Notes under the pieces: model-generated
Databases searched by the model: none
The model's input: the letters and a program-made list of their open reading frames with translations, nothing else
What the model was told of the DNA's origin: nothing
Part shown: positions 7,448-16,391 of the stretch, in pieces
How positions within the stretch are numbered: position 1 is the first letter of the stretch
Layout: the number at the start of each line of letters is the position of its first letter
Source of the DNA: Desulfuromonadaceae bacterium
Lineage (GTDB): Bacteria > Desulfobacterota > Desulfuromonadia > Geobacterales > Pseudopelobacteraceae
Reading direction: 5' to 3'
Assembly (NCBI GenBank): GCA_028687585.1
Contig: JAQTZV010000002.1
Coordinates: 302,901-366,900 of the forward strand
Length of the DNA: 64,000 nt
Made by a program: the position numbers and the translations under genes

Positions 7448-9523
7448 GTGATGCAAGATCCGAACAAGCAAAGTACCACAGCAACCGGCTTCCGCATGAG
7501 CCTCTCCCGCAGATTTCTGCTCCGGCTTCTCGCGATTCTCTTTCTGGGGCAATGCCTGACTCTGGGCTGGTCTCTGTATCTGAACCACGATATTCAAGGG
7601 GCAGGTATCAGCGAAAAGCTCACACTCTGCGGCAAACAGATGGCTGCCGTTGCGCTCGTGTCGCGGACCTCGTTTGATTTCACCTATCTCGGCCAGTTGG
7701 CTGATGAGCTGCTGAAAGACCCCGATATAGACCGGGTCAGCTACGTCGATAATGGCGTTCCCATTCTCGATGTCAAGAATTCTGTAGCCCATGCGGATCC
7801 GCTGAAGATTGAGATTCCTGTCCTCGTTGGCACCGATAAGGTCGGTTCGATAGATATTTATTACTCTCTGGCCAGGGTCAACGGCAACATAGTTTCCCAG
7901 GCCACGATTTCAGCCGCTCTCACCGCGATTCTCTTCCTGTTTCTTGTTCTGTTTACCAAGTTCTTTTTCAACCGCGACATCGGCTCCAAAATTGCGCTGA
8001 TCAACGCCAATCTGAACCAGGTCAGCAGCGGAGACCTGACCAACCGGAGCAAACTGGTTACGGGAGATGAACTCGGTTCGATATCGGCGGGTCTCGATTA
8101 CGTTGTCGACTGGCTCTCCACGACCGTTATCCGGATTAAGAGTATCTCCACCAGCGTTGCCGCAGCGACCAACCACCTCTCCAGAACATTCAAGGCACTC
8201 ATCGACGGCGTCACTCAGCAGCAGGTCGCCACTGAACATGCACTTATCGCGGTGCAGAACACCCTGGCCTCCCAGCAACAAATTATCACTGCCACAGAAG
8301 ACCTGCTCGGCCTGTCCGGTGAAAGCACCACTGCCTTGGGGGATATTCTGGTCGCCTCCAAGGGTGTCGTGGACAAAATGGACCGGCTGGGCATAAATGT
8401 CGACTCCTCTTGCAGTACGATCAGTGAACTCTCTCGCACCTCCAGTGAGGTTTCCGCGATGGCGGCACGGGCCAACGGTTCCGTTGAAGATGCTGATCTG
8501 GCCATATCCGGTATAAGCAGCTCAGTTTCCAAAATCGGCTCCATCGTCAGGGATACGACACTTGTTTCAGCTGAGATGGACCGCATTATTGCCGATCAGG
8601 GCGTGAAATCGGTCAACGATGCCATCGACAGTATGCAGAATATTGACCAGCTGGTGACGTCCCTTTCCACGACCATTTCCAGCCTCGGCGGCAGGTCGAA
8701 TGATATCGCCAGGATCCTTGAAGTCATCAAGGAGGTGACCGATCAAACGAAACTGCTCTCCCTCAATGCCCAGATTCTATCCGCCCAGGCCGGTATTTAT
8801 GGACACCCGTTTGCTGTCGTCTCTGCCGAAATGAAGGCCCTCTCCAACAAGACAGCCCTTTCAACCAAGGAGATAGAAACAATCGTCTCCGCCATCCAGA
8901 TGGAGATGAGTTCTGCAGTAAATTCCGCCATTGCCGCATCCGAGATGGTTTCAGAGGGAAAAGCTGTAGCAGAAAAGGTCAGTCAGGCGCTGCTGCGGAT
9001 TCAGGAGGCATCCCGGCAGTCGAACCAGATGGTCGGCACCATCCAGGTAGTGGCAGACAATCAGGATCAGGACCTGCAGGGGATCATCAGGGTCTTCGAT
9101 GAAATCAAGACCCTGATCAAGGAGGTAAACCGCGCCACTCGAGTCGAAAATGACGGGATACAGGGGCTGCAGCAGGATTTTGATACGATTCGTGCGGCAA
9201 CCTCAATCACCAGGTCCGCATCCGAAAGCCAGGTAAAATCGATTCAGCTCATCTCGGAAAACTTCCTCATGGCGAACGACAAGACATCCGAGATCGCCAC
9301 TGCAACAAAGAAACAGCATGCAGTGAGCGTAGAGATGATTACAGCCATGGAAAAGGTCAGCAGAATCAGTACGGAAACGGTCAAGGGGGTAACGGACGTT
9401 GCAACCCGGATCAGTGGCATCAGCGATGAGGTAAACTTCATGCACCACGAAATTGAAATGATAAAAACGGAAACGGAAGCAATTCCCGAGACAGAAACAG
9501 AAAGAATTTTACCGGCTTCCTGA
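7448..9523 (+). CDS. Degenerate methyl-accepting chemotaxis-like sensor
   Basis: A 691-residue protein with a first membrane helix (about 20-42), a periplasmic domain of roughly 105 residues, a second helix (about 150-175), HAMP (about 175-225), and a long coiled coil. The region that should be the conserved kinase-binding tip reads VTDQTKLLSLNAQILSAQAG (about 430-450) followed by HPFAVVSAEMKALSNKT. The usual [11 protein letters not shown]...[12 protein letters not shown] block is therefore recognisable, but the normally invariant E-x-GRGF part is lost. It may not bind CheA/CheW in the normal way. The start could be GTG 7448 or the adjacent ATG 7451. It probably pairs with the binding protein just upstream. 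Confidence 0.8.
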   Translation: MMQDPNKQSTTATGFRMSLSRRFLLRLLAILFLGQCLTLGWSLYLNHDIQGAGISEKLTLCGKQMAAVALVSRTSFDFTYLGQLADELLKDPDIDRVSYVDNGVPILDVKNSVAHADPLKIEIPVLVGTDKVGSIDIYYSLARVNGNIVSQATISAALTAILFLFLVLFTKFFFNRDIGSKIALINANLNQVSSGDLTNRSKLVTGDELGSISAGLDYVVDWLSTTVIRIKSISTSVAAATNHLSRTFKALIDGVTQQQVATEHALIAVQNTLASQQQIITATEDLLGLSGESTTALGDILVASKGVVDKMDRLGINVDSSCSTISELSRTSSEVSAMAARANGSVEDADLAISGISSSVSKIGSIVRDTTLVSAEMDRIIADQGVKSVNDAIDSMQNIDQLVTSLSTTISSLGGRSNDIARILEVIKEVTDQTKLLSLNAQILSAQAGIYGHPFAVVSAEMKALSNKTALSTKEIETIVSAIQMEMSSAVNSAIAASEMVSEGKAVAEKVSQALLRIQEASRQSNQMVGTIQVVADNQDQDLQGIIRVFDEIKTLIKEVNRATRVENDGIQGLQQDFDTIRAATSITRSASESQVKSIQLISENFLMANDKTSEIATATKKQHAVSVEMITAMEKVSRISTETVKGVTDVATRISGISDEVNFMHHEIEMIKTETEAIPETETERILPAS

Positions 9524-9666
9524 CCCGGAAACATCACTTTCCTCTGTATGTCTAAAAACCGCTCAACCGGCGGACCTTATTTACCATTATTGTACCGGCA
9601 CCTCCGGAATCAACGTGATTTGCACAGTAAGTTGGGCATAAACGAGACTGAACACTGTACATCAAA

Positions 9667-9969
9667 TTAGCTTCCCATATATGAGACTATTGGCCCTGCC
9701 TCAACTCGGATAGAGGGACCAAGGATTTCACGCATATGATCATTAACCCAACTTCTCGATTTTTCATTTGAATCTATTGCTTCTGAAAGAGTCTTAAAAA
9801 TCGTAATAGATATCATCGAACCTCCTCCCAGGCTGATCCAGTAATATTCGACGAATCCGGGCAAGGCAGATATACGCGGCACAAATATTTCATCGACTTT
9901 TTTTGCGGCTTCCTCCGGGTCCAGCACCCCTTCATATCGTCTTACTGTTGCATACATCTTTCGTTTCAT
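9667..9969 (-). CDS. Antibiotic-biosynthesis-monooxygenase-like (ABM) small protein
   Basis: A 100-residue soluble protein with the dimeric alpha/beta-barrel look of ABM domains: MYATVRRYEG strand, FVPRISALPGFVEYYWI, then SITIFKTLSEAIDSNEKSRSW. Members include haem-degrading and quinone monooxygenases, but many are of unknown function, and no catalytic residues can be assigned here. GGGAGAGAAAG precedes the ATG. It stands alone, on the minus strand, between the chemosensory genes and the shikimate block. Confidence 0.6.
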   Translation of the reverse strand: MKRKMYATVRRYEGVLDPEEAAKKVDEIFVPRISALPGFVEYYWISLGGGSMISITIFKTLSEAIDSNEKSRSWVNDHMREILGPSIRVEAGPIVSYMGS

Positions 9970-10417
9970 CTTTCTCTCCCAATGTAATGCGACTGTTAAT
10001 GTGTTTTTTTACAGGCGGCTACAATACCATTGCCGCTTCAAAAAACAAGCGTTCTATTATCATAAATGCGCTTTTCAGTAAACTGTTGCCAATCACTCCT
10101 TGCTTTCAAACCATAGACTGCAGTTCTTGGTGTCATTAGAACTCATGTTGAAAAATACATCTTTTCAGTACCAGTTTTGGTGTTGTTGATGGTACATCGA
10201 CTATCGGCCGTGACTGATTATGTGAGTAGTACGGAATGTGAATGTTACGACCGATGCAATTAGATGCTAAAACAAAAATCTGTTATTCACAAAGCGATTG
10301 TCGATTTGTAATCCCTTAGCCCCGAATACCCACTGATGTACCTTCTTTTATCTTGCCGTCATCCCTTTAGTAATGCTATTTTGCGTCCGCTTTGAATCAT
10401 CCGTGGAGGTTTCTTTT
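9970..10417 (+). other. Intergenic stretch with no recognised gene
   Basis: These 448 bases between the divergent ABM gene and aroC hold no ORF with a ribosome-binding site, no tRNA and no clear terminator or repeat. It must contain the promoters of both flanking genes, but I could not place one with confidence. In related genomes, as I recall, pilQ precedes aroC; I see no pilQ remnant here. Confidence 0.4.
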
Positions 10418-11578
10418 ATGAGTAAGTTTCGATATCTGACGGCTGGTGAGTCGCACGGGCCTCAGTTGAGTGCCATTATTGAAGGGTTGCCGGCCGGGAT
10501 GCATCTCTCCGTTGAAACACTGAATCATGATCTGGCACTGCGACAGTTGGGGTATGGCCGTGGTGACCGGATGAAAATTGAAAAGGATACCGCTCAAATC
10601 CTTTCCGGTGTGCGCTGGGGAGAAACGATCGGATCTCCGGTTACTCTGGTCGTCATGAATCGTGATTGGGAAAATTGGTGCGAAAAAATGTCATCTCTTC
10701 CTGAATTTCGTGATGATTCCAGCGCCGTGACCCGCCCTCGACCCGGACATGCGGATTTGTCTGGTGCCATGAAGTATAGCCACAGTGACGTTCGTAACGT
10801 TCTTGAACGCTCCAGTGCACGTGAGACGGCTGTTCGCGTTGCCGTTGGTGGTGTGGCAAAAGCGCTGTTGGCAGAGTTCGGCATCAAAGTTGGTGGCTAT
10901 GTCACTGAAATTGGTGGTATCAGTGCTGCTATTCCGGATGAGCCGCTTGAAGCTCTGTGGTTCACGGCGGCTGGCTCTGAAACTTCATGCTGTGACCCAT
11001 TAGCGGAAGTTGAGATGAAGCGTGCCATTGATGCCGCTCAGTCCGGCGGCGATACGTTGGGTGGGGTTGTCGAAGTGCAGGTAATAGGTGTTCCGCCTGG
11101 GCTTGGCAGTTATGTGCAGTGGGACCGGAAACTGGACGCCCGTCTGGCCATGGCTTTGATGAGTGTACAGGCTATCAAGGGGGTCGAAGTCGGCATCGGT
11201 TTTGAAGCTTCCCGCAGGCCGGGGTCCCGGGTGCACGACGAAATTTTCTATAAGGATGGCTATTATCGCAACAGTAATAATGCCGGTGGTATTGAGGGTG
11301 GCATGTCAAATGGCGAACCGATTGTCATGCGGGCTGCCATGAAGCCGATTCCGACACTGTATTCGCCGCTTCGTTCAGTTGATATGGCGACACATGAACC
11401 ATTTGAGGCGACGGTCGAGCGTTCAGATACCTGCGCCGTTCCTGCCGCGTTGGTAGTTGCCAAGGCGGTGGTGGCAATCGAAATAGCTAATGCACTGCTG
11501 GAAAAATTCGGCGGGGATTCTATCGTTGAAATCCGGCGCAACCTTGAAGGGTATCGGGAACAGGTTCGTAATGCCTGA
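10418..11578 (+). CDS. aroC: Chorismate synthase
   Basis: Cytosolic FMN-dependent enzyme that eliminates phosphate from 5-enolpyruvylshikimate-3-phosphate to give chorismate, the last shikimate-pathway step. The 386-residue protein carries the family signatures: [18 protein letters not shown] near the N-terminus, [26 protein letters not shown], the arginine-rich [23 protein letters not shown], and [10 protein letters not shown]. The start at 10418 is chosen over the open frame from 10373 because GTGGAGG lies just upstream and the protein then begins at the family-typical [13 protein letters not shown]. It is the first gene of the aroC-aroB-TPR-roadblock-aroQ run. A shikimate kinase remnant follows immediately after the stop. 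Confidence 0.97.
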   Translation: MSKFRYLTAGESHGPQLSAIIEGLPAGMHLSVETLNHDLALRQLGYGRGDRMKIEKDTAQILSGVRWGETIGSPVTLVVMNRDWENWCEKMSSLPEFRDDSSAVTRPRPGHADLSGAMKYSHSDVRNVLERSSARETAVRVAVGGVAKALLAEFGIKVGGYVTEIGGISAAIPDEPLEALWFTAAGSETSCCDPLAEVEMKRAIDAAQSGGDTLGGVVEVQVIGVPPGLGSYVQWDRKLDARLAMALMSVQAIKGVEVGIGFEASRRPGSRVHDEIFYKDGYYRNSNNAGGIEGGMSNGEPIVMRAAMKPIPTLYSPLRSVDMATHEPFEATVERSDTCAVPAALVVAKAVVAIEIANALLEKFGGDSIVEIRRNLEGYREQVRNA

Positions 11579-11704
11579 AAAAATGCTGATCCTGAGCGTG
11601 AACAATTTTATGCCGACGCCCATATTAGAATTGACACGGATGGAAAATCCGTGGAAGATGTCGCAGCAGAGATTCTGTGCCGCTTGAAGGGGTTTTCCGC
11701 GTGA
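11579..11704 (+). pseudogene. aroK: C-terminal remnant of shikimate kinase (aroK)
   Basis: Directly after the aroC stop, in the same frame, 41 codons read as the tail of a shikimate kinase: EREQFYADAHIRIDTDG followed by KSVEDVAAEILCRLKG. The conserved R-x-x-x-Y, the IDTDGKS strand-turn and the VAAEIL terminal helix are all recognisable. The Walker A, shikimate-binding and lid regions are missing and there is no start codon, so roughly the first three quarters of the gene is deleted. As I recall, aroK lies between aroC and aroB in Geobacter, so this looks like an internal deletion scar. The TGA at 11702-11704 still overlaps the aroB GTG start. Confidence 0.75.
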
Positions 11705-12780
11705 CTGTACTGAACGTAAATCTTGCCGAAAACAGCTATGACATTGTCATTGAACGTGGCGCTCTTGCTTCGCTTGGCGAAAGGTGCCGTGCCATCGGAC
11801 TGAAGGGAGTGGCTGCCGTTATCACAAATCCGACCGTTGCAGCCTTGTATGGTACCGTAGTTAAAAAATCTCTGGAATCCTCCGGTTATGCGGTTGCGCA
11901 GATTGAGATGCCTGATGGCGAGGAATTCAAGAACAGTGCAACGCTGAATCAGATTTATGATGATCTTCTCGCTGCAGGTGTTGATCGCAGCTCTTTTGTG
12001 GTTGCGCTTGGCGGTGGCGTCGTGGGGGATGTGGCCGGCTATGCTGCTGCATCATGGTTGCGGGGTATTCCGTTTGTGCAGGTACCGACCACGCTGTTGG
12101 CACAGGTGGACAGCAGTGTCGGCGGCAAGACCGGTATTGATCACCCCAGGGGCAAAAATCTGATCGGCGCTTTTTATCAACCAAGGTTGGTGCTGATTGA
12201 TGTTGACACTCTGGCTACTCTCGCTCAGCGCCAGTTCCGTGCCGGACTTGGTGAAGTTATTAAATACGGAGTGGTTGTTGACGTTCATTTTTTTGAATAT
12301 GTGGAAGCGAACTGCGCTGCGATTTTGGCGATGGAGTCTGATTACCTGATTGAAATAATTCACCGCTGCTGTCAGTTAAAAGCTCAGGTGGTAGAGTTGG
12401 ATGAAAAAGAAGCCGGTTTGCGTGCCATCCTCAATTACGGCCACACTCTTGGACATGCCTTTGAATCCATTTCCGGTTACCAGGGCCTGGTACATGGCGA
12501 GGCGGTTGCAATTGGCATGGTACTGGCGGCAAAAGTTTCGGCTGCAGTAGGGCACTGCACTCCGGATGATGTTGTTCGGCTTACTGCGTTACTTACCCGA
12601 TGTGGATTGCCGATTGATATTCCGCAGTATGACCGCCGGCAGCTTTTGCATGCAATTGCCGCCGACAAAAAATCCAAGAGCGGCAGTATCAACTTTATTT
12701 GTAATCAGGGCATTGGCATGTATGCCATGTCGCAGCATACTCCTGAGGAACTGCTCATTCTGAGCGGGTTGGAGGCGTGA
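11701..12780 (+). CDS. aroB: 3-dehydroquinate synthase
   Basis: NAD- and divalent-metal-dependent enzyme converting DAHP to 3-dehydroquinate, the second shikimate step. Visible signatures: DGEEFKN, the glycine-rich GGGVVGDVAGYAAASWLRG, PTTLLAQVDSSVGGKTGID, and the metal-binding glutamate/histidine blocks GLGEVIKYG, NYGHTLGHAFE and HGEAVAIGM. The GTG at 11701 is chosen: AAGGGG lies eight bases upstream, it overlaps the stop of the aroK remnant (GTGA), and it gives the normal length of 359 residues. The frame also opens at GTG 11677. The aroK deletion has therefore kept the translational-coupling junction. Confidence 0.96.
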   Translation: MTVLNVNLAENSYDIVIERGALASLGERCRAIGLKGVAAVITNPTVAALYGTVVKKSLESSGYAVAQIEMPDGEEFKNSATLNQIYDDLLAAGVDRSSFVVALGGGVVGDVAGYAAASWLRGIPFVQVPTTLLAQVDSSVGGKTGIDHPRGKNLIGAFYQPRLVLIDVDTLATLAQRQFRAGLGEVIKYGVVVDVHFFEYVEANCAAILAMESDYLIEIIHRCCQLKAQVVELDEKEAGLRAILNYGHTLGHAFESISGYQGLVHGEAVAIGMVLAAKVSAAVGHCTPDDVVRLTALLTRCGLPIDIPQYDRRQLLHAIAADKKSKSGSINFICNQGIGMYAMSQHTPEELLILSGLEA

Positions 12781-12782
12781 CC

Positions 12783-13745
12783 ATGCAGGATTCAGCTTCA
12801 TTCTGGACAGATATAAAAAAACTTGAAGAACGGCTGTCAAACGCACCGGAATCGTTCTGTTTTGCCGAGTTATCCGCCGTCTATCTTAAGGCTGGTTTGA
12901 TCGACGACGCCCTGCATGTGGCACGACAGGGTGTTGCAAAGTATCCCGGTTATCTGTCTGGGCAACGGGCCCTTTCTCTGGCATGTCACGCCAAAGGTTT
13001 GAACGATGAGGCTCTGGATGCGTTACGACGTATTACTGTGGCGCTCCCTGAGGATGTACCCTCACAAAAACTGCTGGGGCGGCTCCTTGTTGAGGCTGGT
13101 GATCAGGAGGGTGCTTCTCAGGCTTTTCGAATCGCCCTTGAATTTGCTCCGGAGGATATTGAATGCCGTCTTCAGCTTGAATCTCTTGAACGATCAGCAG
13201 TGTCCGGCTTTGAATCTGACGAAGATGATGGTGATGATGAAGAGATTATTGAGGATTTGGAAATACTGGACGAGTCAGATGATAACTATTCAGAAACGGG
13301 ACCCCAGTTTCCGGAAGTTACTCACGACCCTCTTTCAACCGTTACTCTGGCTGAACTCTATGTTAAACAGGGATTTAATCATAAAGCGCTTGAGATTTAT
13401 CGTGCCATTCTGGTTGACAATCCGATGGATCAAGCCATTAAAGAGCGGGTGGCCGGACTTGAGGCTCTTGATACTGCTCTAACGGAATCTGCTGCAGAGT
13501 GTGACGATGCTTTTGAAGATGAAGCAGATGATGTGACAGCATTCAGCACACCTGCCGAAGATTTTTCCCAGGTGACCGCAGCGCTATCATCTGATACTCC
13601 CACTCTTCCTGAAAGCCGGGACACCTGTGCAGAGTCTGCGTCTGCGAGTTGCACTCCGGATGTGCCGCAGGGGAGAGCGGACTGCATGCTTGCTACTCTT
13701 GACGGGTGGCTTGAAAATATCAGGAGGATTAAATCATGTCGCTAA
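12783..13745 (+). CDS. Tetratricopeptide-repeat protein with acidic linker
   Basis: A soluble protein of 320 residues. TPR-like helices occupy about residues 15-135 (LSAVYLKAGLIDDALHVARQG, then LLGRLLVEAGDQEGASQAFRIALEFAPED). A very acidic linker (DEDDGDDEEIIEDLEILDE, about 143-161) follows, then another TPR (LAELYVKQGFNHKALEIYRAILVDNP), then a low-complexity tail. GGAGG precedes the ATG at 12783, three bases after the aroB stop. It overlaps the roadblock gene downstream, which suggests that the two proteins are made together and may interact. A scaffold role is inferred. Confidence 0.8.
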   Translation: MQDSASFWTDIKKLEERLSNAPESFCFAELSAVYLKAGLIDDALHVARQGVAKYPGYLSGQRALSLACHAKGLNDEALDALRRITVALPEDVPSQKLLGRLLVEAGDQEGASQAFRIALEFAPEDIECRLQLESLERSAVSGFESDEDDGDDEEIIEDLEILDESDDNYSETGPQFPEVTHDPLSTVTLAELYVKQGFNHKALEIYRAILVDNPMDQAIKERVAGLEALDTALTESAAECDDAFEDEADDVTAFSTPAEDFSQVTAALSSDTPTLPESRDTCAESASASCTPDVPQGRADCMLATLDGWLENIRRIKSCR

Positions 13746-14098
13746 GAGAGTCCCTGAAAACGATTGTCCAGGGCGTTGATGGTTCACTGGCCGCACTGGT
13801 TATGGCCTACGACGGTATTCCGATTGATGAGGTAACTGTTGAGCAGTCTGAGTTTGATATGCAGCTTCTGTCTGTTGAGTATGCAACAGTGCTTAAAGAA
13901 ATCAAGCGTGCGGTTGATGTTATCAAGATGGGTGACCTTGAAGAGGTTTCGATAGCAACATCCCGAACCTGTGTTGTTGTCAAAATATTAAATGAGGATC
14001 TTTTTATCGTTCTTATCATGAACCGAGGGGGAAATGTCGGCAAAGGGCGCTATATGCTTAAACTTAAATCATTTGAAATACTTCAGGAGCTTTCTTGA
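13736..14098 (+). CDS. Roadblock/LC7 (MglB-like) domain protein
   Basis: A 120-residue protein with the roadblock/LC7 pattern: [20 protein letters not shown], then a long central helix, then the closing [23 protein letters not shown]. Such proteins dimerise and act as GTPase-activating partners of small Ras-like GTPases such as MglA in polarity control; no GTPase gene is in this window. The gene overlaps the end of the TPR gene by 10 bp and touches aroQ, so it is embedded in the aromatic-biosynthesis transcript. Its function there is unknown. Confidence 0.8.
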   Translation: MSLRESLKTIVQGVDGSLAALVMAYDGIPIDEVTVEQSEFDMQLLSVEYATVLKEIKRAVDVIKMGDLEEVSIATSRTCVVVKILNEDLFIVLIMNRGGNVGKGRYMLKLKSFEILQELS

Positions 14099-14100
14099 CA

Positions 14101-14538
14101 ATGAAATTTTTGATATTGCATGGCCCTAATTTGAATCTGCTCGGGAAACGCGAACCGGCGATCTATGGCAGTCAAACTCTTGAGGATATTGAGTTTTTGC
14201 TGGTGCAGCTCTCTTCCCAATTAGGGTGTGAACTTTCTTTTTTTCAGTCGAACAACGAAGGGTCGTTGATCGATGCTATTCAAGGGGCTGCACAGGAGTA
14301 TCATGGTATCCTGATCAATCCGGCGGCATATACGCATACCAGTATTGCAATTCGAGATGCCCTGTCGGCAGTCGGACTTCCCACCGTTGAGGTACATCTT
14401 TCCAATATTCACCGGCGGGAAACTTTTCGTCATACCAGTATGGTTGCTCCGGTGGCAATCGGTCAGATCTGTGGTTTTGGCAGTGACAGTTATATGCTTG
14501 GTTTACGGGCATTGTTTAATTACGTTAAAAACCTGTGA
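14101..14538 (+). CDS. aroQ: 3-dehydroquinate dehydratase, type II
   Basis: Reversible dehydration of 3-dehydroquinate to 3-dehydroshikimate by a dodecameric type II enzyme. The 145-residue protein begins with the family motif [20 protein letters not shown], which contains the active-site loop arginine and tyrosine. It continues with [29 protein letters not shown], and [18 protein letters not shown] with the catalytic histidine. The ATG at 14101 follows the roadblock stop by two bases; an upstream in-frame TTG at 14095 is less likely. Confidence 0.96.
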   Translation: MKFLILHGPNLNLLGKREPAIYGSQTLEDIEFLLVQLSSQLGCELSFFQSNNEGSLIDAIQGAAQEYHGILINPAAYTHTSIAIRDALSAVGLPTVEVHLSNIHRRETFRHTSMVAPVAIGQICGFGSDSYMLGLRALFNYVKNL

Positions 14539-14575
14539 AAACATTCGTACCGTTTTAGTCATTTTTAGTAAGTTA

Positions 14576-14614
14576 GAAGTTATTTTCTGCGCTTTTCAGG
14601 CAGAAGATAACTTC
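14576..14614 (+). repeat. Long hairpin between aroQ and the M24 peptidase gene
   Basis: GAAGTTAT plus TTCTGC (576-590 within this kilobase) pair with GCAGAA plus ATAACTTC (600-614), a stem of 14 pairs with one mismatch and a nine-base loop. No T-run follows, so it is not a typical terminator. It may be a transcript-processing or stabilising element, or a small repeat. Confidence 0.45.
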
Positions 14615-14684
14615 GTTAACGCACTTATCCTGTTTATCAGGGTGAGGGGTTTCATAAAAACAGTTTGTAGTCAGGGTTTCATTC

Positions 14685-15755
14685 ATGCTAAAAAACAGGC
14701 GTTCTTGCCTCAATCCGTTCTTTGAAGAATTTGCGCTTAAAGCGATACTGTTTACTGATCTTAGAAATATTCGTTTTCTGTGCGGCTTCACCGGTACTGA
14801 GGGCGCGCTGCTCATAGCACCGGGTCATGCATGGTTTTTGTGTGACTCGCGCTACACCGTACAGGCTGCTGAAGAGGTCCAGGGTTCTGAAATAAGGGAA
14901 TGCGGTGCAGTACGTATTGAAACCATTGCTGCTTTAGCAGAGGAATACGCCCTTGACCGGATCGGATTTGAGGCGGTTCACACGACGGTCAGTTCCTTTC
15001 GGAGTTTATCTGAAAAACTGAATAGTTCCGAGCTGATCGAACTTGGTGCCAAACTTGATGAAATTCGTATCCGAAAGGATAACGCTGAAATTATTCTGCT
15101 CTCTGACGTTGCCACACTTTCGTCACAATCTCTGGCGGCGATTCTGCCTGGAATCAAGCCTGGTGTACGGGAAGAAGAAATTGCTCTGGCACTCGAAATT
15201 GAAATGCGGCACCGAGGTGCCGATGGCAGGGCTTTTGATTTTATTGTTGCATCAGGGGAGCGTGGTGCCATGCCGCATGGCGTTGCCAGCAACAAAATTA
15301 TTCAGCCCGGAGACCTGGTTACCATTGATTTCGGTGCAGTAAAAGACGGTTATCACTCTGATGAAACGGTCACTGTTGCCTGCGGAAAACCGGGGCTGCA
15401 AGCGCAGGAAATTCATTCCATTGTCAGGTCAGCTCATGATTTGGCAATCCGTGCAGTACGGCCCGGCATCAGCTGCAAGGATCTTGATGAAGTTGCCCGT
15501 GGATATATCCGTGAAAAAGGGTATGGTGATTTTTTTGGTCATGGCTTGGGGCACGGTGTCGGGTTGGAGATTCATGAAATGCCGACGCTTTCACCGCGCA
15601 GTGCCACTCTGCTTGATGAGGGGATGGTCATTACTATTGAGCCTGGAATATATATACCCGGCTTTGGCGGAGTCAGGATTGAGGATACTGTGGTAGTGAC
15701 AGGCGACGGGTGCACCGTTCTTACCAGTGCCGACAAACAATTGCTTGTTTTGTAA
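14685..15755 (+). CDS. Xaa-Pro aminopeptidase/dipeptidase, peptidase family M24
   Basis: Cytosolic metallopeptidase with a pita-bread fold that cleaves N-terminal residues next to proline. The 356-residue protein has the N-terminal creatinase-like domain (NIRFLCGFTGTEGALLI) and all five metal ligands in order: Asp in VTIDFGAVKDG, Asp in YHSDETVTVA, His in GHGLGHGVGLEIHE, Glu in VITIEPGIY and Glu in GVRIEDTVVV. The N-terminus is short but complete enough. It lies between aroQ and accB, an arrangement I recall from other Geobacter genomes. Confidence 0.92.
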   Translation: MLKNRRSCLNPFFEEFALKAILFTDLRNIRFLCGFTGTEGALLIAPGHAWFLCDSRYTVQAAEEVQGSEIRECGAVRIETIAALAEEYALDRIGFEAVHTTVSSFRSLSEKLNSSELIELGAKLDEIRIRKDNAEIILLSDVATLSSQSLAAILPGIKPGVREEEIALALEIEMRHRGADGRAFDFIVASGERGAMPHGVASNKIIQPGDLVTIDFGAVKDGYHSDETVTVACGKPGLQAQEIHSIVRSAHDLAIRAVRPGISCKDLDEVARGYIREKGYGDFFGHGLGHGVGLEIHEMPTLSPRSATLLDEGMVITIEPGIYIPGFGGVRIEDTVVVTGDGCTVLTSADKQLLVL

Positions 15756-15830
15756 TTTATTCACATGACATTGAACAATATTTAAACACATCATACTATT
15801 CAGACCGACTGTAAAAGGAGACAAACCGAA

Positions 15831-16304
15831 ATGGATATCAAAGATCTGAGACTGCTGATAAAACTTGTGACTGAAACAGACATCACCGAATTCGAAATGG
15901 ATAATTCCGACGAAAAAATTATTATCAAGCGTGGCCATAAACCGGAGTATATTACGGTTGCTGCTCCTGTAGCCCAGCAGTTTGCTCCAGCCGGTTATCA
16001 ACCAGCTCCTGTTGCAGCTCCAACCGCTGCAGGAACCCCGGCAGCGGTTCCCGCAGCTGATGCCGGAGATACGCTTAATTCTCCGATTGTCGGTACCTTC
16101 TACGCTGCACCCGGACCGGAAGCTGCTCCGTATGTGACAGTCGGTCAGATCGTTGAAAAAGGCCAGGTTCTCTGTATAGTAGAAGCGATGAAATTGATGA
16201 ACGAAATTGAGGCAGAGTGTAAGTGTAAGATTCTGAAGGTTTGCAAAGATAACGCACAGGCGGTAGAATTCGGCGATGCATTGTTTGTAATCCAGAAATT
16301 GTAA
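15831..16304 (+). CDS. accB: Biotin carboxyl carrier protein of acetyl-CoA carboxylase
   Basis: Carries biotin between the carboxylase and transferase active sites in malonyl-CoA synthesis. The 157-residue protein has an N-terminal dimerisation segment, a flexible Ala/Pro-rich linker (about 44-77), and a biotinyl domain in which Lys121 of EAMKLMNE is the biotinylated residue. AAGGAG precedes the ATG. It is followed by accC, so the pair forms the usual accBC operon. Confidence 0.97.
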   Translation: MDIKDLRLLIKLVTETDITEFEMDNSDEKIIIKRGHKPEYITVAAPVAQQFAPAGYQPAPVAAPTAAGTPAAVPAADAGDTLNSPIVGTFYAAPGPEAAPYVTVGQIVEKGQVLCIVEAMKLMNEIEAECKCKILKVCKDNAQAVEFGDALFVIQKL

Positions 16305-16311
16305 AATTTTT

Positions 16312-16330
16312 TCTCCTGATAATCAGGAGA
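16312..16330 (+). repeat. Short perfect palindrome between accB and accC
   Basis: TCTCCTGAT and ATCAGGAGA flank a single A. The palindrome is preceded by an A/T-rich run and followed by GC-rich sequence, so on the plus strand it is not a classical terminator. It could fold in the accB-accC message and influence processing. Confidence 0.35.
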
Positions 16331-16391
16331 CGTGCGTTAACAAAGTTTTTTCTGCCAGAATAGATAACTTACTAAAGCGGGGTTCGCCGTC

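Noticed and set aside
9970..10417. Remnant of pilQ upstream of aroC
   Set aside because: Expected from remembered Geobacter gene order, but no frame resembles secretin sequence.
10373..10417. Fifteen-codon N-terminal extension of aroC
   Set aside because: It has no family support and lacks a ribosome-binding site, whereas 10418 has GGAGG and the canonical chorismate synthase start.
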